From: Symsagittifera roscoffensis
Lineage: Eukaryota; Xenacoelomorpha; Acoela; Convolutidae
DNA length: 64,000 nt
Assembly (NCBI RefSeq): GCF_963678635.1
Contig: NC_087068.1
Location: forward strand, 57,521,896-57,585,895
Direction of reading: 5' to 3'
Positions 46,501 through 58,500 of this stretch are shown one piece after another. The position numbers and the translations under genes are program-made. Position 1 is the stretch's first letter; each line of letters begins with the position of its first letter. The notes beneath the pieces are model-generated. The model was not told where the DNA came from. It made no database searches and saw only the letters and a list, made by a program, of their open reading frames with translations.

Positions 46501-49500
46501 AATCGAAATTTTCTGAAAACGTTGGAAAAATCATGAAAACGTCACATCTCCAAAACTACACGGATTTGAGCAGTCATATTTGGACGGAAGAATCGCAATC
46601 CCTGAAAGTACCCTGACTGTACCCATCTACAGTGTTGGGAATATCAATTTTTTTCGAATTTTTTCTGAATCTAAAATTTCTGAAAATTTTGGAAAACATA
46701 CAAACGTCATATAAAAAAACTACAAAAATTTGAGCAGTCATATTCGAAGGCAAGATTCGCAAACCTGGTAGTACCCTGACAGGCTCAACTACTGGGTTGG
46801 GATTTTTGAATTTTGTATTTTTTTTTCAATTTAGGTTTTCTGAAAATTTTTGAAAAAATCAACTAGAAGAATTTGGGTACTCATAATTGGTGGCCATATT
46901 TCCAGCCCCTGGTGGAACCCTGATAGCATCCCAACATTGGCTCTCATCTTTCAATTTTGGTGAAATGAAACCTGAATTCAAACTGAGAAATCGAAAAAAA
47001 TTCTTAACAATTGCAATATAAGTTATAGCTAAAAAAGAAAAAATTTCTTTCGTTAAACATCAAAAAGAATACGTTGGAAAAACTTAAAAGTGGCGAGATA
47101 AAGAAGCCCGCAATTGACAGAGATCCGAAACTGCGCTTCGCAAACACTAGCGATAACAGGCCATAGAGCAGCTCTATAAGGGGCAATAAGAAACAGAAGG
47201 ACTCGATCTGTAACCTAGATTTTATGAGTCTCACACACTAACTACTCATTCACAAACAATAGCTACCTACAAATGCAGAAAACAGATGCTCTGAAATTTC
47301 ATATGGTGCAGATCGTGATTTTAGCAAAAGTGCCACCAAATAAGGGAATGTGACATCACTACAGGACGTCATGCATTCTTATGCTATATTAGATTTCATA
47401 ATTAACCTTGTTAATGAAATGAAGTTCATACATTTATATTTATTTAATTATGTAAATATTGATGGTAATTAATACCAACCAGAGGAGATTTATACCGAGC
47501 TACTAATCAATTGGGTAGATTCGAACAGAATAAAATATTACAATCATGCTCTAACTTGCGTCGATCGACTAGCGATATCCCAGAAGTTAAGAACCGAATC
47601 CTGCGTCCTTAAAAGCAAGATAAGTCTTAACCGCTCGAGACAAATAAATTATGAATACAATTCAATAATAATTGATAGCCAGTAGCGCTAATTACTATCC
47701 GAACAGTTTACAACATTATTAATAAACGACGATATAGCTGTCCACAGCCATCCGAAGGGACACTATATCACATGGTGACTGTCGCGGAAGATTCTACTTC
47801 TGGATTCACCAAAAGTCATCGGCACATGCAATCTTCATCACACGAGCGGACAACGACAACCGCACTTTGCTGAAACAGAACAGGGCAACACAACCCATTT
47901 CACCCAGCAACGCTCAGATGTGGAAAGCAGAGCCACATTCAGCGAACAACTGAGACAGACAGGGAGAAAAAGAAGACAGCCTCAACTTCTCAACATCTCC
48001 GGGCTGAAAGTTTCTCCAATCTACAGAAGCAGATGTGGATTGTGACCTACAACATCACTACTTCTTGTTCCAGTCAGAAGGCAGGGCAGCTGAGCTACTG
48101 ACAAGGCAGACAAAGAAAGCAAATCTACAGGTTTTTCAACAATCAACAAAAACAGTTAGTTAAAACAAAACTCGAAACTCAAACCTGCAGTAAATTGATA
48201 TAATTATCATTAAGTTTCCCCACCATAGAAGTCAAGTAACGGAAACTTTAGCACAACCATATAATTGCATCAATAAATCTGATCAGTGATACTACTAGCT
48301 TTCTTTAAGAGCTAATTTAAATAGCAAACTCCCTAGTGTTCCGCCTAAATTGAATAACTGCTGTATCTTATCATCAACTGTATCATCCTGATATCCATTT
48401 GACTGTAATACGATGGCACACGCGCAAGTTTCGGTCGAACCCTATGGAGGAACGGAAAAAGAAGACTTTTCAGAATTCGAGCAACTTTTTCAAGGCTACA
48501 TCGGAGTAGCAGCGATACCAAACGCACAACAAGCGAACTTCTTGCAACTGCACCTACGAGACAACGCGCTGCGATTCTACCAGACACTAGGACCAGCAAC
48601 TCGAGCGAACGTTCCCGCGAGTCTCATAGCCCTAAGGGATCACTTTTGCAACCCCCAACTTCAAGAAATCCACGTTTTGAATTTAGAACAACTGCGATTC
48701 AACACGAAAACAGATACCCCAGAGAATTTCTTGGTCAACTTAACGACAAAAGCGCAGCTAGCGTATCCGACACCAGATTTGCCAGCTGTCGCCCCAATTG
48801 ATCCTGCAATATTTGGAGCACCTGCAGCAGCAGAAGCAGCACGATTCCACCGAGAAACTGCTCAAAGGCAAGAAAGGATAGATGCTGTACATGACAACCG
48901 AAATGAACAAATTAAACGACTGTTCATTAAGGGAATGCCAGGTTGGCTGAGATCAAAGCTGATGGAACAACCACCTGCAACTACAGTTCAGGAACTGTGC
49001 AACCTGACCAAGAAGCAAATCACAATTCGTGAGATTTGCCGAAAAGACGATTACCCGGAAGACGGCTTTAACGAAATAAACGACAAAGTCTCAGAAAATC
49101 TAATAAGCGCTATCACAAAATTGTCCACAAATCAGGAAAAAATGGAGAAGCAGCTTAACGAAATGAGATCACAAATAACTGAGCAGTCGAATAAACAATC
49201 GAATCCGCTTCCCGAACAAAATCGGAACAACAACAGTCAGAGTGATCAGTATAGTGGTCAGCAGCCAAACACAAATACTTGGTATGGACAACAACGAGGC
49301 AACGGAGGTGGAAGACGTAGAAATAATTGGCAAAATAAGTTTGATTTCAACAATACTCAGCCAAACTTTCACCATATGCCACCAGTTGCACAACAGCCAT
49401 ATTCGCAATTGTACCCTCAAAATCAGCAGTACCCAAACATGTACCTAAATCAACAGCCAATGGTTCAAATGCATCCATCAGCACAGTTCCAACAGTCCCA

Positions 49501-52500
49501 GAAATATCCGACGCAACAATTTGTCGCAAATCAAATGCCTCAAGCTGAAACGCAAAATCCCAACGGACCTTTTGGACCAATGGTGCGATCATCAGCCAAA
49601 TTTTGTGATGTTTGTGGAAAATTTAACCACACAGCAAGTCAATGCTGGTGGCGACAGAAACAACAAGGACGCGGACAAAATTTCCCGTTTCCAAACGAGC
49701 CAAAAAACTAATAAAGCCACTGAGTCAGCCCCCTAAATCATCGAAATCACCTAAATCATCGAAATCACCTAAATCATCACCTAACGAACTTTTCCAACCT
49801 GATGAGATACTTAGCCTTTACGCAATAATCCCTGCGGAAGGAAAAGTACTGACGTACACGAAATTACGTTTCTCATCGGGATTACAACGTAGAGCCCTGG
49901 TCGATACAGGAGCCTGCGCAAATGTTATCTCAAAACAGACATTTGAAGACCTAAAAGAAGAAAAATCGCTATTTCGCCCTCTTGAAGTAAATGAACCCAA
50001 ACTGAAGAGAGTTAGAATGGCAGGAGGACAGCAAGTCTCCATTGAAACTGAAGTAACGTTAGAATTCCGATTGGCAGACATGACCTTTATAGAATCATTT
50101 CTCGTTCTTCATGCAACCAATTCAATAATTCTAGGAAATCCTTTCTATAAAAAACATCATATTCATGTCTGTCCGAAGTATAATCTACTGCATTTCAAAG
50201 ACATGACCCTTCAAATCAACGAAATAAAACCTCCAAACGAGCCAAGAAGAGTCAATAGAGTGAAAAAATTCCCTTTGCTTCTGACAAAACGTCAAACAAT
50301 AGCCCCGTATCAGACAATTCTTGTAGAATGCCAGCTAGAGAACACATGTCAAGACATGGAAAAAACTACCGGAATCGTGATTCCAGCTCAGGAATTTGAA
50401 GAAAACTGTGAAATTGCGTTCACTTCTTCAATAAGCGAATTGCTGAAAAACAACCTGTTGTATATCACAGCGTTTAACATCACCGATCATCACATTACTT
50501 TGCCTTTCAAAACCGAAATTGGGAAATTTTCAATTCTGACTCTGAAAGAAGCAGAAAATTTATTCCCCATCGAACCTGAAATGATTGCATTTGCAAAAAT
50601 GAACCACCCGGACGATATTGAAATGGGCATTAATGAGCTAATTCAACAATCGTGTGATAGTCAGCAGCCCCAAATGAAGCATGAACCTGAGTATGAAAAA
50701 TTTTGGTTTCCTACGCCTGAAACATGTCAAAACCCTGAATTACTTCCTCAAATCCAACGCGACATTTACGACCAAATTCTTCATTTTCAAGGTCTTGAAA
50801 AACTTGAACCGAAAACAAAATGTCAAGATCGATTGAAATTTATCAAGAACTTTAAGTGGGAGAATTCAGTGTTGACAGAAGACCAAAGGTCAAAAGTAGA
50901 AGATATGCTTGTTGACTTTTCGGACATCTTTGCCAAACATAGATTCGATGTTGGGTACAATTCCGACCTCAAAATCAAACTAAAACCGGAACACACACGA
51001 CCTCTGTATACACAAGGACCACCTACGCCGATACATTTGCGACACGAATTGACAGTGGAACTTGCCCTTATGCACTATTATGGACTTATAACAACATTGT
51101 CACATTCAAAATACAGTAGTCCACTATTTGCACATCGAAAGCCATCTGGTAAATTGCGGATGTTGATTGACCTCAGAAGGATAAACCATTCACTCAAGAA
51201 TGACTATATCAACAGCAACTTTCCGATCTCAAACATGACCGATGCTTCGAACCACTTCGCAGGAAAGAGCTTGTTTACCAAACTTGATTGCTCACAAGCA
51301 TACCACTGTGTGCAAATGGCAGATGACCTTTCAGTCCAACTTTTGGCATTTAACTTCGGTTCACGAACTTACGCATACAAATGCCTGGCTCAAGGTCTAA
51401 GTAAATCAGTAACAGGATTTAGTTCTTTTATCCGACACTACCTTGATCCATGCTTAGCTGCGGACCTATGTACACAATTCATGGATGACATAGGGAGCGC
51501 TGTGTATAACTTCGATGAAATGATACCGACCCTTTCGAAAATATTCGAATGTGTACGGAAGTCAGGACTTAAATTGTCGCCGAACAAATGTGAGATCGGA
51601 ACACAAAGACTGAAGTTCCTGGGTAACATAATCACACCAGCAGGAGTGTCACCGGAACAAGAGAAAATCTCCACGTTCTTAAAGAAAATTAAAATGCCAC
51701 AAACTGTAAAACAAGTTAAACGACTAATCGGTTTTGTACAGTTTTTTCGCAACTATATGCCAAGCCTAGGAGAAAAACTGATACCATTTTATCGACTCCT
51801 CAGAAAAGATGTTGCTTTTCAAACGGATGAGGAGCACCACAAAAGTCTCGAAGTGCTAAAGCATGATCTGATACAAGCAACAGACATAACACTTCGGTTA
51901 CCAAAACCAGGATTACAATACGTAATACTCTGTGATGCAAGCTATCATGGAACCGGTTTTGTGCTCATGGTTGAAGACTATGTGAAGACTGACAATAAAA
52001 GTGAAATGAAAACGTATGCACCAGTGTCTTTTGGATCAAGACTCTTCAATACAGCACAACTGAAGTTCTCCATATACTACAAAGAGTTCTTAGCTCTATA
52101 TTTTGCTCTCGATCATTTCTCTCATTTCATTTGGGGATCATCCAAACCAGTGATAATACTGACTGATAATCGGAGCCTGACACAGTTTTTTCAAGCAAAA
52201 ACCATTCCACCATCAGTTTGGAATTTCTTGGATCGAGTCATGGCATTTAACATCATCATCGCGCATATACCTGGAAAAGCAAATTATGCAGCAGATTTTC
52301 TCTCACGAATGCAAACAGACCCATCAGCTTCTCTCTCCCTGAAACTGACGGACAAAATTCCGGTACGAGAGATTCAAATCGACACGACAGCTAAAGTACC
52401 TGATGCATCTCTCAACCTGATCCAACCAATAGAGGAGATCTTTCCCGAAAAGAAGAAACTTGACGATAATCTGAGAACACAATTGATTGAACTAGGACTC

Positions 52501-55500
52501 TATGAAAACGTTATGCGAGAGCTCAACACGCAAGACGATAGCGATACTATTCAACCACAAAACTTCGTCCGACTATCAGGACCATTAATTGCCGCAGTTG
52601 GATATCCCGATCCTGCTGACATTTTTCATGACCTGAATTTGAGTCATGAAGTTCTTAATCTGAAAAATGAACAAGAAAAGGATCCTGATATCGAAGATGT
52701 GAAGAACTGGATACGGAACGAACAAGTTCCAAACCTCACGTACGAAAACAGTCGAAAGAAGAAATATGCGAAGCAATTTAATCGACTCATACTTGAAAAC
52801 GACGTTCTGTACCGAAACTTCTTCGATGACACAGGAAAGGTGAAGTATAAACAATACTGCCTACCTAAACATCGTTGGAAAGAAGTTGTGTATCGACTCC
52901 ACAACTCGCCAACTGCCGGACATCTTGGAATGACAAGGACATCAGAAGAGTTTAGAAAACGATTTTACCTTCCCGGCTTCACTGAATTTCTGAAAAATAC
53001 GATTAAAAATTGCCTGACGTGTCTGCAACTTAAACAGGCAATGGCAAAGCATCAGATTCCACCACTACAACCAATTTCATCATTGCAATGTTTCCCAGGC
53101 GATATGATGCAAATTGATATAGTTGGACCAATGAAGTCACCTGTCTACAAGTTTGTTCTCACAGGAATCGATGTATTCTCGAAATACTTGTTTGCAGCAC
53201 CATTGACGAATGCCAGTGCGGATACCGTTGCGAGAGAACTCACAAAGATTTTCTTTGTTCATAGTTATATCCCGAAGAAGATTCTAGCTGATCTTGGAAA
53301 GACATTTACTTCAGAACTGATGCACGAATTGACAACATTGCTCGAGATTCAACTTAACCACGCGACACTAAAACACCCGCAGACTATCGGTCTTGTCGAA
53401 CGATCTCATGGACCACTTAAACGAATCCTAAAGCTGAACACTAATGAACAATGGTCGGACTGGCACAAATATGTCCCATTGGCAACATTTATCCACAATA
53501 CTTCATACTCTTCATCAATTGGATGCTGCCCAAGCTCAATTTTCCATGGAAGAGAACCGACAAAACCACTTGATCTCCGCTTCTCAACGAAAGCAATTGA
53601 AACAGTAACAGCTGAATCTGATTTTGTCACGGCAATGCAAGATGCGATGTTAGAAAAGTTCAAAGAAACGAAAAAGAACTTAATTTCAGCTTACCATAAA
53701 TACCGAGGATATTACGATCAAAAAGCACTTGCCCAGCCACTAAAACAGCATTCATTTTGTTTATTATTAAATCCTCTGTTGACAACACAATCAGATTTTG
53801 GGAGCAAATCAATGCAAGTCTGGATACCATTGTACAGAGTTGAAAAAGTATTGACAAATTCAAACTACATCATTCGTAAAATGGGAACTAATTTCACACA
53901 ATGCGTACACCGGATTCGTCTCAGACCTGTTATTCCACAGCATCAACCAGAAGATCTCGAGACTATTGATCCAAGCAAATTTGAAACGGATCCCTCACTT
54001 GGTAAATACCGAAGTGAACCAGGACTCTTCGACGATTCTTTGCCCAAACTCTTAGACGACATCCAACCCGCAACCGGTGGACAAAGCAACTTTCCCGATG
54101 CACCTGCTCGAATCCGACTGTCAGTACCTCTTGGAGGACCCGCAGCAGCCCCAATCGCTCCTGCAGCAGTCCCAATTCCCGCAGCAGCACCAATAGTTGC
54201 ACCATTACCTCTGGTACCGCTACCAATAGCAGCACCGCCGCCACCAGCACTTCCACCGGACCCAGATCCAGAACCCTTAGCTCCACCTGAGTTTGATTAC
54301 AACGATGAACTAAATAACGACGAACCAATGAACGAGACAGCGGTTACAATGCCTACTACAGTTAATCTCGAAAACGATGGACAAAACATGGCCCAAGAAA
54401 CATCGCGAACGAAGCGCAAAGCAGCAGTCGAAGCGCGAGACAAAATATTTTGCCAAACGCGCTTCAGCAACGATGTGAGATACCATCCAATACCCAGCCG
54501 CCCAAAACAACCGCGAAAGTATGGACTCCGAACCGTTGACGGACACGAAGTGGCCCCAGTTACATTCATTCCACGATCAACGCAGAAGGACAATAAAGCA
54601 AATATACGAAAGAAAGCGGAGGAGGCGAATGAAGACTTTCCTCTACGAGAGGCGAAAAGGAACATTATTAAGGACAGCGTGAAGCGAGCGAAACAAATGA
54701 CTAAACGAAAAGATGGGCCCAGCAGCAGCAAAGATTCGGTAAATGCAATATATGAACCAAATATCTTTGTGGGATCAGGGGATGTTTTACAATTCCCTGG
54801 CTCTATAGCTCACTGCGTCTCAAGTGACTTTCAAATGGCAAAAGGAATAGCACAGCAGATCAGCAGTGCCTACCCATGCATCAAACCAACCCTAAAAAGC
54901 ATTGAGACACCGATAGTTGGATCATCAGTTTCAGTTTCTTTGCCTTGGGAAAACAAATCAATTTTCAATTTAGTCACTAAACCACAATTTTTTGATAAGC
55001 CAACCTACTACGATTTGTCACGAAGCCTCAACTGCATGAAGCAACAGCTCTTGCAGAAAGGAATAAATGCGATAGCCATGCCAAAAATTGGATGTGGACT
55101 CGACAAATTGAAAGAAAGTAGAGTTTTCAGCATAATTTGCGACATTTTCGCAAAAACGAACATCAAAATTTTCATTTACATATGAAACAATGTCACGATA
55201 TCGCGCCCTATTGTTCATGCATTCATTACAACGCTTTCTAGCTCCAACAGCAACCAGCTGATGATGCAAAACTCAAAAAAGACGAAGTTGAGTCGGAAAA
55301 AAGGCAAAATTTCGAGAAAACGTCTTCTTTCAAATTCGAGATATTCCGAAAAACTGACGCCAAGGACACTATGTACGTGGTATAACGATCTCATACTCGT
55401 GGATCATCATTGCAGCACCCTACGGACATGTGCACGAGGCTGGCTCACTAGGAGAAGTCAACTTCATAGAGATCTCAAAAAATGCACGAAAACCCCATGT

Positions 55501-58500
55501 ATTAACATTAGGGATAACACGTTTTTTTGATCCCTCAAAAAATTTTATGAAAGGATCACCCAAACTTTCACCGGTTATCATCATTGCAGCACCCTACGGA
55601 CACGTGCACAAAGCCGGCTCACTAGCAGAAGTCAACTTCCCTGAGATCTCAAAAAATGCACGAAATCCCCATGTATTAACATAGGGAATAAAAAAACTTT
55701 GGGACCCCAGAAAAATTTCAGAAGAAGAAGTTTTAAATTAGTACCGCCGATGACATCTGTAGCACCAATGAGGAGCCTGCAGAAGCGCAGCGCAGGAGGA
55801 AATGCATAGAACTCGAGATATCAAAAAACACCTCAACCTCCCATGTATTAAGATCACGAATAAAAAAGTTTCGAGCACCCCGACAACTCAGTGATCGAAT
55901 CTCGAAAATTTTGACACCAGTGAGCTCTCTAGCACCAATGAGGAGGATCTTGAAACCCGGCGGAGGAAGAATTGTTTAAAAGCCGAGATCTCAAAAATCA
56001 CCCTCTCCGGCCATGTATTAAGATGGGGAATAAAAAATTCTCACGTCCCCCATCAAACTTCTGAATGGATTTTGAAAATTTCACTACCAATGATCCCAGG
56101 ACCAACAATAAGGAGGCTCCAGAAGCTCGGCGGAGGAGGAAATGTGTACATCTCGAGATACGAAAAATCACCCTCACCGCCCATGTTTAAGCATTACGAA
56201 TAAAAAAGTTTTTCGTCCCCCATCAACGAGTCGAAGGAAATTCAAAAAATTTGGGCTCATTAATCTTCAAATCACCAATGACGAACAGGCACGAAGTTGG
56301 TCCACTACCAGACCAAAATTTGGTGACATACATCAATTCTCAACATTCCCATGTATTAGTATAGGAAAAACAAGAAAAATAACTTTCGAGGGATATCTTT
56401 GCAGAAATGCGGAAAGAAAACACTCAAATGCGCCAGCAAAGATCCAACGGAATTGTTAGCACAACCCTGAAAGGTTACAAGCAATGCTGAAAAACAACAC
56501 GCGAACTTGAAAAGCTAATTAGATCATCATAAATATCAACAAATTTGATGAAAAACTGAAATTCATCAATTTTAATTCTCACTGATGTCAAATTTTGCTC
56601 AGGCGAACCAGCAATTTGCCTGAATAGCCTATAGGAGTGAAGTGCAGCTACAGTAGAAGAAACGAATTGAAAACACGAAAAGCCAGACACTGCACAAAAT
56701 ACAATGATTGCGACCAATGCAAAACATCGTTGAAACGTGTAATTTTGATTTTTTCAAATAAAAAAGTCGCTCACCTTCATTCAGGGTGTCAGGCCACCAG
56801 AGGCACAAAATACCCAAAAGGAGAAGATGACAATACTTCTTAACAATCAGATGATATCTGAAACACACAGTAGCAACTTTTAAGCACGTACAACAAAGTA
56901 CAAATAGCTTTATAAACTGTCAACTTCAACAAAAAGTGAACAATTCGACAAAACAGATAACTGTGAAATTGTTGGACATCTATTCGCAATTGAAGAGGCC
57001 ACGAAAAGACTGAAGTGACCTCATTTGAAAAGTTAACAACTAATTCGAGCACCAATGGAACAAATGAAATGACTAGTAACAAACAACGAAAGAAGAGAAA
57101 AACGACGAAACGACGAAAAATAGTTTGCTACACGACACTACAGTACTTGCCGTGCAAATTTAGTTACAGTTGATAACTGACAATATCATGGTATCATCAA
57201 ATTGACCCTATCATCTATCACTTAACTCCCTTAACCCGACTCAATGTGGCTTCCTATCCCCATTAAAATATTTCCCATTTAAACTCAATTGAATTCTCTT
57301 TCACATAATGTAAATTGAAGTAATAACCTGTGCTTCTAAACCAATGAATGTTAATTTTTTTTGTGATAACTTGATAGTTCAATTACTCATTTTCCTGTAG
57401 CAGTATATATTTTGTCAATTTTATTGTAAATTTTCAAACTCAATTATTTTAACTGTAAACAGTCAAAAACTTAAAACCACCCGGGAAGATTTCTTCTTGT
57501 GAGGTAGTGTGACATCACTACATGACGTCATGCATTCTTATGCTATATTAGATTTCATAATTAACCTTGTTAATGAAATGAAGTTCATACATTTATATTT
57601 ATTTAATTATGTAAATATTGATGGTAATTAATACCAACCAGAGGAGATTTATACCGAGCTACTAATCAATTGGGTAGATTCGAACAGAATAAAATATTAC
57701 AATCATGCTCTAACTTGCGTCGATCGACTAGCGATATCCCAGAAGTTAAGAACCGAATCCTGCGTCCTTAAAAGCAAGATAAGTCTTAACCGCTCGAGAC
57801 AAATAAATTATGAATACAATTCAATAATAATTGATAGCCAGTAGCGCTAATTACTATCCGAACAGTTTACAACATTATTAATAAACGACGATATAGCTGT
57901 CCACAGCCATCCGAAGGGACACTATATCACAGGGAACACTTTTAATGAACATTTTTATTTGCTAGTTAGGTTAGAAAAGAAGAAGGTCCGTACTAAAACA
58001 CTAACGCTCATAAGCTCGCTAGTGTAAACTTATAATAGATGAAAATACATGAATAATAGACAGATTGTAATAAAATAACGCTGGAATTTCAAACATTGCC
58101 AACTAACAGTTGGAAAAGAGTAATGAACGCAAGGAAACTGAAAAAAAAACTGACTTGATTTTTTCAAGAGCCTTGAACTTTTGAATTTCGAAGAAACAAA
58201 TAGATGGCAGTAGAGCTCTTTCTTGTAGAAATATTTAATATGGACACTTTTTTGTTAAAACTAACCCATTTTGAGAAAACTGGATCAATACGTAAAACTT
58301 TTATTTCGCTAGGAAATCTGGTAATTAATTTCCATTTTCGTGACCTTTACACTTTTGCTATTCAATAATGAAATTTGCGTTCCTTTTAATTTTAACAATG
58401 CAAATGCACTGAACTTTAAAAAAAATCACAAGTCGAACCGCGAAAAATCAAAACTGAGGGTGAACAAAGTTTAAGACTTTTTCCTTAAAAAAAAATCAGC

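Larger units (their letters stand above)
47349..57931 (+). mobile_element. Ty3/gypsy-type LTR retrotransposon, complete
   Basis: Full-length element of 10.6 kb with 424-bp LTRs differing at one visible base, a 5-bp target duplication GGGAA (47344-47348 and 57932-57936), a primer-binding site, and intact gag and pol. Pol order is protease, reverse transcriptase, RNase H, integrase, as in Ty3/gypsy. It lies in TMEM64 intron 1, antisense to the host gene. The near-identity of the LTRs means a recent insertion. No envelope gene is seen. Confidence 0.95.

Noticed and set aside
54297-54731. Minus-strand frames opposite the end of pol
   Set aside because: Antisense shadow of the proline-rich and basic region of the intact pol frame.
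55186-57507. Possible env gene after pol
   Set aside because: No long plus-strand frame, signal peptide or membrane anchor; the region is mostly tandem repeats.
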